The notes under the pieces were generated by a model. It saw nothing but the letters and a program-made list of their open reading frames with translations, searched no databases and was not told the origin of the DNA. Positions 15,313 to 23,679 of a stretch of DNA of 59,015 nucleotides are shown here, piece after piece. Every line of letters starts with the position of its first letter. The first letter of the stretch is position 1. Where the stretch lies: assembly GCA_949959185.1 (NCBI GenBank), contig CATLIX010000015.1, positions 1-59,015 on the forward strand, given 5' to 3'. Made by a program: the position numbers and the translations under genes. The DNA is from an uncultured Eubacterium sp. Its GTDB lineage: Bacteria; Bacillota; Clostridia; Lachnospirales; Lachnospiraceae.

Positions 15313-16962
15313 CTAATCATCACTGCACATTACCCCCAGGGAAATCATAAGTGAAAATAATGCTGTAACCACCAGACAGAATCCTTCTGAAAATCCAAGC
15401 ATTTCGCTGCAAAATGCATACCCTAAAAATAAAACAGGCCAGGAAACAAAACTTATCAGCATATGGACGAAATATGGCATTGGTTTCCATACATTCTTTT
15501 TTCCATCCAGAAATGACCCCAGAGCTCCCAAAACAAAAAATACTATTACTGAAAAAATAATATAATGTTCCATCCACTCGACTGTCCTGCAATATTGTAC
15601 ATAGAGAATGCCTATTCCAGTCCCTGTCCCTATATTACATATCATTTTGATTTTTGATTTCTGAAAATTTCCGACAAGCATTATAATTGAAGCATAAATA
15701 ATTGACCACAACGCTATTTTATTTGCTGTAATGGATTGCAAAAACAAAAATCTGCTGGAGCCTTCTGTAATATGTTGCGCAATATCTCCGGTAAATACTG
15801 TGGCAAAAATAAATCCACATACAACCGCCAACACGTTTCTGGCTCCACTCAGAACAGTTACCCTTGAAACATTTGCATTGGATATATCCATCGGCTTTTC
15901 TTTCAAAGGTTTTATTCTTATCGGCTTTGCAGCGTAATTTGTCTGTTTTACTTTCCTGACTTCCCGGCTGAAATCCGGAAGTTTTTCCATGGTCTGGCTA
16001 TACACGTTTTCAGATTCCTTCGCAATCGTCCCCTCTTCTGACAGAACAGGCATGTCTATTACTGACTTCATCGCTCCTGCAAGAGCCCGCGTTACCGCCA
16101 TGAGCCTTATTTCCTCCTCAGTAAAATCTTCAGACGTCAATTTTTTTCTAAAAACCCTCCTTTCTTTTTTCTTCACCACGCCTGCCATTAAAGCAGAACA
16201 CTCTGAAAACATTTCATTCAGATTCTCTAATAATCCATAAAACATTTCTGATTTTTCAGTAATCGCGCCGCATAAATTCTCTGAAACTTTCATTTTTTCA
16301 GACGCAGCTTCCGCCTCCGCATACATGGCTCTGGCCTTTTCCAGGTTTTCATCAGCTTTTATACTAGCTGATATTCCCGTAAATAAAATAACCGGAGCCG
16401 CTACTGCCGCCAACGGAGTCATAGCCGCCCCAAATGACAGGGCAGAGCCTGCAATTCCTGCCGCCGCTCCCACTTCCCCGGCAGCTAATACACTGCCTGC
16501 TGTCGCAAGGCTGCCTGTCACTACCGAAAGAGATCCGCTGGCTGCCAGGGCAACTACTGCGCCTGCCGCCGCTCCCGTAGCCCCACTCGCAATGGAAGCT
16601 GAATAAATATCCGTCATCTGCCTGATTTCAATCACGTCCTGCGGCTCAATCGTAAAATTGGAAATTTCATTTATCCCGATGGATTCCGTCACCTGAATAT
16701 GCTTAATTTTATCATAAGAATTCACAAATTGTCGCATGGATGTGCCAAGTGTGTTTTTCTTTGCATACCCTAACTGTAACAGAGCTTTTTCTGCTTTATT
16801 TTGCTGCTGTTCCAGAGAATACTTTGCTCTATTATATAAATTCTGCGCATCCTGTGATATTTTCTGCGCTCTCTCATTCGTTTCTTTTGCGCTTAAATGT
16901 CCCCCGGCACCTAATGCGCCGGCTGCCACGCCCAAGCCTGCTAATATAATCGGTATCGGCAT
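15313..16962 (-). CDS. Large membrane protein, third gene of the YkgJ/HNH module
   Basis: A 549-residue protein. It starts with a hydrophobic glycine-rich segment (IPIILAGLGVAAGALGAGG), followed by a coiled-coil-like stretch (KISQDAQNLYNRAKYSLEQQ). A long Ala/Gly-rich hydrophobic region at about residues 125-205 could form membrane helices or a glycine-zipper pore. Then come a helical cytoplasmic part with EEIRLMAVTRALAGAMKSVI and four to six C-terminal membrane helices. I recognise no named family. It lies 12 bases behind the HNH gene and follows the same promoter, so it probably forms a complex or toxin-like pair with it. Confidence 0.7.
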   Translation of the reverse strand: MPIPIILAGLGVAAGALGAGGHLSAKETNERAQKISQDAQNLYNRAKYSLEQQQNKAEKALLQLGYAKKNTLGTSMRQFVNSYDKIKHIQVTESIGINEISNFTIEPQDVIEIRQMTDIYSASIASGATGAAAGAVVALAASGSLSVVTGSLATAGSVLAAGEVGAAAGIAGSALSFGAAMTPLAAVAAPVILFTGISASIKADENLEKARAMYAEAEAASEKMKVSENLCGAITEKSEMFYGLLENLNEMFSECSALMAGVVKKKERRVFRKKLTSEDFTEEEIRLMAVTRALAGAMKSVIDMPVLSEEGTIAKESENVYSQTMEKLPDFSREVRKVKQTNYAAKPIRIKPLKEKPMDISNANVSRVTVLSGARNVLAVVCGFIFATVFTGDIAQHITEGSSRFLFLQSITANKIALWSIIYASIIMLVGNFQKSKIKMICNIGTGTGIGILYVQYCRTVEWMEHYIIFSVIVFFVLGALGSFLDGKKNVWKPMPYFVHMLISFVSWPVLFLGYAFCSEMLGFSEGFCLVVTALFSLMISLGVMCSDD

Positions 16963-16974
16963 AATTTATCCCTC

Positions 16975-18450
16975 CTACAAAACATCCACGGAATCATCAT
17001 CCAAAAATCCTTTAAATTCTTCAACACTCTCGTAATGCGTCTGTCCGCCAAGTCTGCATGTAATTTCATTCGCTCCGGCAATTACTCCATCTGCATCACC
17101 GGATTGGTATGCAAACTTCATGGACGATAACGCTACATCAAAACATTCTCTGCATTCCTGAAGGTAAGAACTCAAATATGACTCCAGTTCTTTTTGAAAC
17201 GCTCTGGCCTGTTCTGCAGCTGCATTGCACTCTTCAATCACACGCAGCCGCTCCTGATGTTCCATTTCTTTTCTCTTAAGCCGCTCCATTAAATGCTGAT
17301 AATAACTTCCTGTCAACACTGAGCCAACCAATGCGCCTATTGCGCCCCCTACAACCGGAATCGGAATCAAAGCCTGTCCAACAGCCATGGAATACCCTGC
17401 AGTGGCCATGCTAAGCCCTTTGTCTCCAAGAGCGAGCAGACATTCCTGCGTGCTTATCTCACCTTCCCCCCATTTTTTCAATGTGTCGCCTGTTACCATA
17501 ACAGCAGTGATTATCCTTCCCGGAACATTAGCTTTCGCAAGTTCCCGGATAAATTCTGATGATGAATAAGATAATGTCTGAGATACAATCGTAAGGCCGC
17601 CTCCCATTGCGTATCCCGTCACTGCCGCCTTCCCTCCTTCCTTTATTGTGTCAGCCATCGCTTCTTCTCCACTTTTTTCTCCTTTCGCAACAGCAACCAG
17701 ATTCATAATCCCCGACATCGTAAGGGCAGTGACGCCGGAACTCTGCGCTCCTGCCGCACCCGCTTCATGTGCAGTTTCGACAGCATTAGTAATGCTTTTT
17801 CTCCTGATTATGCTATCGCTTTGCCTTTGAGCTGTTTGACCGGTTTTCTTAATCTTTCTTTGTATATCCTCTATCGTCTCTCCCGATTCAATCCTCTCCC
17901 TGTACTTATTCATACGGGCCGCATCATTTCCCCATTCCTCCTGAGTGCTGCCTCCTTTTCCCATAGCGCTGGTTTGGTTTGATTCCCTTGACAGAACCTG
18001 AAAATTATCTGCTCTGTTACCAATTTCTTTTATATCCTCCGTCGTTAAAAATGGATTTTTCTCCGTACGTTTTGCAATCTGGCTTAAGGGGTCGATATGG
18101 TCCGCCTCCGCTGCATGTCGCTGCCAGTCTTCTCCGTACTTTAATTTCGCATTCTTTTGCTTTTGAAACAATTTTGAACCTGAATACGGATCCTTTACCG
18201 TTTTTCCATCAGAAAAAGCCCGGTCTATTGCAGCTTTATGCGCTTTCCCGTCATCATAATATGCTTTCCTCGTTTCCGGATTGTAAGCTGGCCTCGTATA
18301 CTTTACATTGGCCTCCGTTATTGAATTACGGATGGATTCGTCAAGAGCCTGTCCCATTCCAATTTTTATTTTTGAGTCTTCCGTATCCTCTGCTGATTTT
18401 GCCAGAACCTCTGCTGGCGCATTTCCTTTCTTTCTAAAAAAAGCAGACAT
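16975..18450 (-). CDS. HNH-type nuclease fused to a membrane-active domain
   Basis: A 491-residue protein. Residues about 85-170 carry an HNH (His-Me finger) signature: DPYSGSKL, then EADHIDPLSQI with the catalytic histidine, and NRADNFQVLSRESNQTSAMG then KGG with the expected asparagine. Residues 225-360 are Gly/Ala-rich and hydrophobic (TGYAMGGGLTIVSQTL; ALIPIPVVGGAIGALVGSVL). A charged helical region and a conserved-looking tail (DADGVIAGANEITCRLGGQ) follow. The start at 18450 has GAGGTGG six bases upstream; an ATG five codons earlier has none. It would cut nucleic acid, possibly at or through a membrane. I know no named system with this architecture. Confidence 0.7.
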   Translation of the reverse strand: MSAFFRKKGNAPAEVLAKSAEDTEDSKIKIGMGQALDESIRNSITEANVKYTRPAYNPETRKAYYDDGKAHKAAIDRAFSDGKTVKDPYSGSKLFQKQKNAKLKYGEDWQRHAAEADHIDPLSQIAKRTEKNPFLTTEDIKEIGNRADNFQVLSRESNQTSAMGKGGSTQEEWGNDAARMNKYRERIESGETIEDIQRKIKKTGQTAQRQSDSIIRRKSITNAVETAHEAGAAGAQSSGVTALTMSGIMNLVAVAKGEKSGEEAMADTIKEGGKAAVTGYAMGGGLTIVSQTLSYSSSEFIRELAKANVPGRIITAVMVTGDTLKKWGEGEISTQECLLALGDKGLSMATAGYSMAVGQALIPIPVVGGAIGALVGSVLTGSYYQHLMERLKRKEMEHQERLRVIEECNAAAEQARAFQKELESYLSSYLQECRECFDVALSSMKFAYQSGDADGVIAGANEITCRLGGQTHYESVEEFKGFLDDDSVDVL

Positions 18451-18475
18451 ATGCCACCTCTTCATTCTAAATAAA

Positions 18476-18733
18476 CTATTTTCCCATTTGTTTCAACGTT
18501 CTGCATACGCTATAGTTTAATTGATAATATTGTTCTCTCTGCAACAATTCCCCATAATACAGTTCATACATTTTATCCACATTGCATTTCTCTGGTCTGT
18601 TTTCATAAATCAGACATAATTTCGTACCAAAATCAAAATATTTACAAATCCCATCTCCTCTGTCCAAATCACCATATAAAGGCGATGCTTTTAAATTCAT
18701 ACAACATAATCCACAGCCATCACATTTAAACAT
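18476..18733 (-). CDS. Small YkgJ-type cysteine-cluster protein
   Basis: An 85-residue protein with the zinc/iron-chelating YkgJ pattern: CDGCGLCCMNL at residues 4-14, GDGICKYFD, LCLIYENRPEKCNVD and a last cysteine in YSVCRTLKQ. Eight cysteines can bind a metal or an Fe-S cluster. GGAGAC precedes the start. It is the first gene behind promoter 2 and is followed after 25 bases by the HNH nuclease gene, so it may be a cofactor, sensor or immunity component of that module. Confidence 0.8.
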   Translation of the reverse strand: MFKCDGCGLCCMNLKASPLYGDLDRGDGICKYFDFGTKLCLIYENRPEKCNVDKMYELYYGELLQREQYYQLNYSVCRTLKQMGK

Positions 18734-18775
18734 TTTCTGTCTCCATTTTTAATAATACATATATCTAATGTATAC

Positions 18776-18804
18776 ATTATATATTATATACATCAGGTAT
18801 GCAA
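18776..18804 (-). promoter_or_regulatory. Promoter 2 of the YkgJ/HNH/membrane operon
   Basis: TTGCAT-N17-TATAAT on the minus strand, 43-71 bases before the YkgJ start. Over 46 bases it differs from promoter 1 (14862-14890) at about four positions and keeps most of the TGTATAC/GTATACA palindrome. The similarity far exceeds that of two unrelated promoters and implies joint control. Confidence 0.75.
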
Positions 18805-18957
18805 GATTTAATTAACCAATAACCTGTCATTTCGGACATAGGAAACAGGTTTATGCCATATCCACATTTCAGGTAACAAAATTATACAAAATACAAATTT
18901 CCTCAACAAACTTTTTATGTCATCCAGAATCTTAATCAAAAATTCTTGTCTGATAAT

Positions 18958-18994
18958 AAAGAAATGTGTCAGGTAAACTTTGACACATTTCTTT
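18958..18994. terminator. Perfect 13-bp inverted repeat, probable bidirectional terminator
   Basis: AAAGAAATGTGTC and GACACATTTCTTT are perfect complements around an 11-base loop. The AT-rich ends supply T residues on both strands. It separates the DUF6809-like gene from the YkgJ operon. An operator function is possible too. The stretch 18805-18957 holds no convincing gene. Confidence 0.6.
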
Positions 18995-19045
18995 TCAAAC
19001 CCATCCATCTTTCGTACTGCAAACTAACATTCCTTAGTGCTTCTC

Positions 19046-19291
19046 TCACTCCTGCACACATTCTGTAAACAGCCGGAACGCATATTTGAAGCCCATCACA
19101 AACCCGTTTTCCTCCGCCACGCAGGCCGCCAGAAGAACCTTCTCCGCAAGTTCTTCCCCATTCCGGCTTTCTCCCTGCTCCCGTTCTTTCAACAGTTCAT
19201 TGACTGCTTTCAATGTCTTTTTGCTGATTTTCTCACCCTGATTTTCTTCCTGCACCGTCCTGACGTACAAGCTCCGTATTCTGTCATCCAT
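19046..19291 (-). CDS. Small DUF6809-like protein
   Basis: An 81-residue helical protein, MDDRIRSLYVRTVQEENQGE at the start and GFVMGFKYAFRLFTECVQE at the end. The ending matches DUF6809-type proteins and the gene at 11636-11941, which also starts MDD. Function is unknown. It lies alone between the relaxase gene and the nuclease module. Confidence 0.6.
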   Translation of the reverse strand: MDDRIRSLYVRTVQEENQGEKISKKTLKAVNELLKEREQGESRNGEELAEKVLLAACVAEENGFVMGFKYAFRLFTECVQE

Positions 19292-19573
19292 TTTATTTTC
19301 CGGGACTCCTTCGTCCCTTCCTCCTTCCTCTGTCTCCGATATAAATTTTTCTTTTTTATAATGGTTCCCTTATGTAAAACTGTTTGGCGCACCTATAACG
19401 GTTCATGGTTTCCTTGCCGGATTCCTTTTAGATTTTTTCCACATTTCAAAAAGCCGGGACGTCCGCCCCGGCTTTACCATATCGCATTTCCATGGAATCA
19501 GGAATCTTTGAAACGCGTTCAGCACCAGAAACTTTTCACTGCATAGTTCCAATGTCCTTCTCCCGCAATGCTT

Positions 19574-20098
19574 TTATCCCGCAATCCCCTCTATCCGCTG
19601 AAACATCCTTTTCCTGCGCTCTTCTATCGGCAGGCTCATTTCGTAGCAATGTTCCGCCAGAATGCCCACATATTTTTGTCTCTCCATCAGTTGGACGAGG
19701 CTCATGCCAAAGGCTTTCCCATCCACAAAAGAAGTGCAGTTCACCACAAAATGAACGTGCAGGTTGTCCGTGTCTTCATGGACGCCAAAAACGACCTGCC
19801 ATTTTGGAAAACACGCTGCAACCGCGTATCCAATCCGCAATGCCTCCATTGGCTTTATGTAATTCTCTTCCTCCTCGCTAAAAGACAGAATGTAATGTAA
19901 TGCCTGTCTGCTGTTTTCCTTATGGAAATATTTTTTTACATCCATCATCTGACGGTACATGCCCTGCACGTCTCCCATAAGAACCGCCTGCGCCCCGCAC
20001 AGGTTCACGGTTCCATTTTTATATACGGAATAAAAGACAAGGTTCCTGAAATCCCGCTCCCCTTTGTAACATTCGTTCACCGCTTTAAATATTGGCAT
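19574..20098 (-). CDS. Short relaxase (MobP/MobA-like)
   Basis: A 174-residue protein with the metal-binding histidine motif of relaxases, VHEDTDNLHVHFVVN at about residue 125, and a preceding conserved region (QALHYILSFSEEEENYIKPM). Near the N-terminus VFYSVYKNG carries the tyrosines expected for strand transfer. Many mobilisation relaxases are 300-500 residues, so this one is reduced to the catalytic domain. It should nick the transfer origin with the MobC-like partner encoded just upstream, whose stop overlaps its start. It suggests mobilisation in trans by a helper such as the neighbouring element. Confidence 0.8.
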   Translation of the reverse strand: MPIFKAVNECYKGERDFRNLVFYSVYKNGTVNLCGAQAVLMGDVQGMYRQMMDVKKYFHKENSRQALHYILSFSEEEENYIKPMEALRIGYAVAACFPKWQVVFGVHEDTDNLHVHFVVNCTSFVDGKAFGMSLVQLMERQKYVGILAEHCYEMSLPIEERRKRMFQRIEGIAG

Positions 20099-20349
20099 AG
20101 TTCCCTGGCCTCCTTTACGATTTTTTCTGTCTCTTCCGCAATGTCCAGCCCGCTGTCTATTTTATTCACGCTTGTCATCATCCGCTGTATGGACGCTTTC
20201 TCTCTTGTGTTCAGCCCGCTCCTTCCCCTTTTATAGATTGTGCCGCCCAGCATCAAATCCTTTATGCTCTGCCCATGCCTTTCCGCCATGTCATACGCTT
20301 TCCTTCTTTCTTCTTCTGTGCACCGGAATTCAATTTTTGTGCTTTTCAT
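20077..20349 (-). CDS. MobC-like relaxosome accessory protein
   Basis: A 90-residue protein whose start, MKSTKIEFRCTEEERRKAYD, is the ribbon-helix-helix-type opening of MobC-family proteins. The C-terminal half is a coiled coil (NKIDSGLDIAEETEKIVKEA). TTGGAGG lies 13-19 bases before the ATG at 20349. Its stop overlaps the relaxase start by 22 bases. It would bind the transfer origin and help strand separation. Confidence 0.75.
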   Translation of the reverse strand: MKSTKIEFRCTEEERRKAYDMAERHGQSIKDLMLGGTIYKRGRSGLNTREKASIQRMMTSVNKIDSGLDIAEETEKIVKEARELCQYLKR

Positions 20350-20364
20350 TCCACTTTCCTCCAA

Positions 20365-20794
20365 TCGTTTTCATTTATTCTTTTGTTTATTGATTATTTT
20401 TGTTTAAATAAATTTATCTTTGATTGGATGGCTTTGCCTTTCTGAATCCGTTTACCGAAGAATCAATTTTTTAAATGGTTTATTCCACAGTTCAGGTGAA
20501 ATTAAGACAACCCATTTTCTGTCTTTTGGATTTTAAATTAAGTTTTTATGAATGAAACACATTCAGGCCTTTCCCTGCATTTGTTATGGAACCGCCTGTA
20601 AATATAATATATATTTTCCCTGTTCCTTTCACTTCTTTCTGATTATGATTCCGTTATCGGTTATACTCTTTTACACCTGGTTTTTATTCATTTCTTATAT
20701 ATTAACAAGATTCCAAAATTGTCTGACACTTTGTGGAAAATTATTTGGCGCTAACATTAATATAAAAAATTCGAAACAGACGGGAGGAAGAATC
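20365..20794. other. 430-bp AT-rich intergenic region, possible oriT
   Basis: No reading frame here looks genuine. The region lies directly upstream of the mobC-relaxase pair and between divergent genes, where a transfer origin and promoters are expected. I could not identify a nick-site motif by eye. Confidence 0.3.
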
Positions 20795-20980
20795 ATGTAT
20801 CAGGAAGAATTTTCAGATTTGATAACCATAGATGAGCTTTGTGAACTTTTGTCCATCGGGAGGAATTACGCATACTCTCTCCTAAACGCAGGGGAGATAA
20901 AAGCGTTTCGGATTGGGCGCACCTGGAAAATCCCCCGCGGGGCTGTCTGGGAATACATTAAGCGAAAGAGCGGCTTGTAG
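20795..20980 (+). CDS. Excisionase-family helix-turn-helix protein
   Basis: A 61-residue protein with the MerR/excisionase-type motif: DLITIDELCELLSIGRNYAY, LLNAGEIKAFRIGRTWKIPR and a final EYIKRKSGL. ACGGGAGGAAG precedes the ATG at 20795. Proteins of this type act as excisionases or as small regulators in mobile elements. The element also has a Tn916-type xis, so this one may control the mobilisation genes. Confidence 0.85.
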   Translation: MYQEEFSDLITIDELCELLSIGRNYAYSLLNAGEIKAFRIGRTWKIPRGAVWEYIKRKSGL

Positions 20981-21231
20981 CAGCCCTGTTTTTCCTTTGC
21001 AAAAACGCCATGCTGTTTCCTGTGCCCCTGCCTGAAGCTGCTTTCTTTGCCAATTTCCTCAAAATCAAAAATCCCCAGGCTTTGGATAAACTTCCTTTTG
21101 ATTCGGAGCCCTCTGCCGGACTGCTTCCCACAGATATATTGCCGGAGGTAATAAGCCCCGTCCAGGTCCGCCACTTCCCAAACCTTATTTCTGTTATATT
21201 TCTCCTGATAACAGGTCCTCTGCACTGCCAT
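20866..21231 (-). CDS. Small element protein, convergent overlap with the HTH gene
   Basis: A 121-residue basic protein starting MAVQRTCYQEKYNRNKVWEV with DLDGAYYLRQYICGKQSGRG. A strong AAGGAGG sits six bases before the ATG. The first 90 residues look like a known small protein of Firmicute elements. The last 40 codons run antisense through the helix-turn-helix gene and look unconstrained, so the natural C-terminus may have been lost at the junction. Function is unknown. Confidence 0.55.
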   Translation of the reverse strand: MAVQRTCYQEKYNRNKVWEVADLDGAYYLRQYICGKQSGRGLRIKRKFIQSLGIFDFEEIGKESSFRQGHRKQHGVFAKEKQGCYKPLFRLMYSQTAPRGIFQVRPIRNAFISPAFRREYA

Positions 21232-21371
21232 TTTTCCTCCTTAAAATCCAAATAAGGGCGTTCCCATTTCAGGAACGCCCCGGTATCTTTTTCTTCCTTA
21301 AAATACTTTCCTCTCTCTATAAACTCCTGATAATAGATATCCTTTGTGTCTTTACAGTCAGAATCCTGCTT

Positions 21372-21890
21372 CTATCTGTTATCATAATAATCTGGACTTC
21401 CTGAAAACCCAACCGTCAGTTTCCCTTCCTTTGTAAAACTGAACCAGGAATCCCTTCCCACAATGATGTGGTCGTAAAGCTGGATTCCTATAAGCTCCGA
21501 GGCCACCCGCACCTTATCTGTCACGCTGACATCCTCTCTTGAAGGGTTCGGCAATCCCCCTGGATGGTTATGGACAAGCACAATCCCCGCTGCCCCGCAT
21601 AGCAATGCCCGGATAAAAATTTCCCTCACCCCAACCAACGCCGCATTGTGGGTGCCATGGGCCAGCTCAAAAAAACCAATTGGCCTGCAGCCTGAAGTCA
21701 TGCAAATAAGGTACATATATTCCTCCGCTTTTTCTGACAATCCAAAAACCTCATTCATAACCGCAACAATCCACTCCGGCCTGCTGACATCCCTTATGTC
21801 TGTACATTCCCTTGAAAAATCCTCCGCTAAAATATTTTTGTTATCTTCGTCAAGAACAACATCAAATTTTTGTATTTTCAATCCTATCAA
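21372..21890 (-). CDS. radC: RadC-like JAB/MPN-domain protein
   Basis: A 172-residue protein with the RadC pattern: GTHNAALVGVREIFIRALLC, the metal-binding HNHPGG (in VLVHNHPGGLPNPS), SREDVSVTDKV and DHIIVGRDSWFSF. These match the JAMM motif with two histidines, a serine and an aspartate. The N-terminal helix-hairpin-helix part of chromosomal RadC is missing, as in most mobile-element copies. Its molecular role is not settled. It is the last gene before the right end of the element. Confidence 0.85.
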   Translation of the reverse strand: MIGLKIQKFDVVLDEDNKNILAEDFSRECTDIRDVSRPEWIVAVMNEVFGLSEKAEEYMYLICMTSGCRPIGFFELAHGTHNAALVGVREIFIRALLCGAAGIVLVHNHPGGLPNPSREDVSVTDKVRVASELIGIQLYDHIIVGRDSWFSFTKEGKLTVGFSGSPDYYDNR

Positions 21891-21956
21891 CCCTCCTTTT
21901 TAATGATTTCTTACTTACAATAATAAATTCATATTCAGCTCCGCAAAATTGAAATA

Positions 21957-21985
21957 GAAAAAGAGATACCCAAAGGTATCTCTCT
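21957..21985 (-). terminator. Terminator downstream of lysS, inside the element end
   Basis: AGAGATACC-CAAA-GGTATCTCT forms a perfect nine-pair stem, and on the minus strand TTTTT follows. It stops lysS-operon transcripts before they enter radC. The element thus supplies both a new lysS end and a terminator. Confidence 0.75.
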
Positions 21986-22076
21986 GTAATTTTCCCTATT
22001 CTGTTTCTACATTACACCTGGATTCTGCCATGGAAACACAACGTGAATGCGTTTTCACGATGTTTTTCGAAAATTT

Positions 22077-22093
22077 GGTGTAAAAGTGGTGTA
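22077..22093. other. Putative integrase arm sites, right end
   Basis: GGTGTA at 22077 and 22088, 11 bp apart, about 90 bp inside the right core. They match the three repeats near the left end in sequence, orientation and spacing. Confidence 0.55.
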
Positions 22094-22158
22094 ATAATCT
22101 GTAATCTCGGATGCTCTAATTTCTGCATTTCCTTTATTTCCGGGCTTTTCAGCACCTT

Positions 22159-23649
22159 TTATTTGTCCAAATTCTTAAGGGTCGGGAACAGCAGCACATC
22201 CCGAATCGCCGGCGAATTGGTCATCATCATCACCATCCGGTCAATCCCGAAACCAATTCCGCCTGTGGGCGGCATTCCGATATTCAGCGCATTCAGGAAA
22301 TCCTCATCGGTATGGTTGGCTTCCGCGTCTCCGGCAGCCAGCAAAGCCTCCTGGGCTTCAAAACGCTCCTGCTGGTCAACGGGGTCGTTCAGCTCGGAAT
22401 AGGCATTGGCCATTTCCCATCCGTTCATGTAGAACTCGAAGCGCTCCACATACTCCGGATTCTCCGGTTTCTTCTTGGTCAGCGGAGAAATCTCAATGGG
22501 ATGATCCATCACAAAAGTGGGCTGAATCAGATGAGGCTCCGCGTATTCCTCGAAAAACAGATTCAGAATATCGCCCTTTTTATGTCTGTCCTCATATTCA
22601 ACGTGATGTTCATCTGCCAGCTTTCTGGCTTCTTCTGTGGTATGAATTTCATTAAAATCCACATTGGCATATTTCTTCACCGCATCCACCATAGTAATAC
22701 GCTCAAAAGGCTTTGACAAATCCATCTCATGTTCACCGTATGTGAGAATTTCTGAGCCTGTCACCTCTTTTGCCACATAGCGGTAAAGGTTTTCTGTTAA
22801 ATCCATCATGCCATGATAGTCGGTGTATGCCTGATACAGCTCCATTAAGGTAAATTCCGGGTTATGGCGGGTATCCAGACCTTCGTTGCGGAACACACGT
22901 CCAATCTCATATACACGCTCCATACCGCCTACAATCAGCCTCTTCAAATAAAGTTCCAGAGAAATGCGCAGCTTCAAATCCTCGTTTAAAGCATTAAAGT
23001 GAGTCTCGAAAGGCCTTGCGGCAGCGCCGCCCGCATTGCTTACCAGCATGGGGGTCTCCACCTCCATAAAGCCCTGGCTGTCCAGGTATTTCCGGATACT
23101 GCTCAGGACTTTGGAACGTTTTACAAAGGTATCCTTTACCTCACTGTTCATAATCAAATCCACATACCGCTGACGGTAGCGAATATCCGTATCGGTCAGG
23201 CCGTGGAATTTCTCCGGCAGAATCTGAAGGCTTTTGGAAAGAAGGGTCACTTCCTGGGCATGAACAGAAATTTCTCCGGTTTTGGTTTTAAACACCTCGC
23301 CCTTAATGCCCAGAATATCCCCCACGTCATATTTTTTGAAATCTTTATAGCTGTCCTCACCGATGCTGTCTCTGGCAACATAGGCCTGAATATTTCCCTG
23401 CAAATCCTGCACATTGCAGAAAGAAGCCTTTCCCATAACACGTTTGAACATCATTCTGCCCGCTACGCTTACGGTCTGCCCTTCCATGGAATCAAAATTA
23501 TCTTTGATTTCCATGCTGTGGCTGGTAACGTCATATTTTGTTATCTGAAAGGGATCTTTTCCATTATCCTGCAAATCCTTTAATTTATCGTGGCGGACCT
23601 TTAACAGCTGATTCAAATCCTGTTCCGCCGGCTGATTGTGCTGCGCCAT
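22159..23649 (-). CDS. lysS: Lysyl-tRNA synthetase, class II
   Basis: A 496-residue class II enzyme that charges tRNA-Lys. It has the OB-fold anticodon-binding domain (VSVAGRMMFKRVMGKASFC, DLQGNIQAY), class II motif 1 (FMEVETPMLVSNAGGAAARP), motif 2 (VYEIGRVFRNEGLDTRHNPE, TLMELYQAY) and motif 3 (GIGFGIDRMVM). The start at 23649 has GGAGG nine bases upstream. The last six codons (LKNLDK) are supplied by the integrated element; the original-type tail lies at 1724-1763. The protein should be fully active. It is the last gene of a coaX-dusB-greA-lysS group. Confidence 0.97.
   Translation of the reverse strand: MAQHNQPAEQDLNQLLKVRHDKLKDLQDNGKDPFQITKYDVTSHSMEIKDNFDSMEGQTVSVAGRMMFKRVMGKASFCNVQDLQGNIQAYVARDSIGEDSYKDFKKYDVGDILGIKGEVFKTKTGEISVHAQEVTLLSKSLQILPEKFHGLTDTDIRYRQRYVDLIMNSEVKDTFVKRSKVLSSIRKYLDSQGFMEVETPMLVSNAGGAAARPFETHFNALNEDLKLRISLELYLKRLIVGGMERVYEIGRVFRNEGLDTRHNPEFTLMELYQAYTDYHGMMDLTENLYRYVAKEVTGSEILTYGEHEMDLSKPFERITMVDAVKKYANVDFNEIHTTEEARKLADEHHVEYEDRHKKGDILNLFFEEYAEPHLIQPTFVMDHPIEISPLTKKKPENPEYVERFEFYMNGWEMANAYSELNDPVDQQERFEAQEALLAAGDAEANHTDEDFLNALNIGMPPTGGIGFGIDRMVMMMTNSPAIRDVLLFPTLKNLDK
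22181..22189. other. Attachment-site core, right end, within lysS
   Basis: GTCGGGAAC, identical to 1755-1763. It codes for the FP(T) of the lysS tail, so the codons after it now come from the element. Confidence 0.7.
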
Positions 23650-23679
23650 TTTCTCTTCCTCCATTCCGGTACTTTGCTT

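Noticed and set aside
18808-19008. 66-codon minus-strand frame
   Set aside because: No ribosome binding site, and its start overlaps the perfect inverted repeat at 18958-18994.
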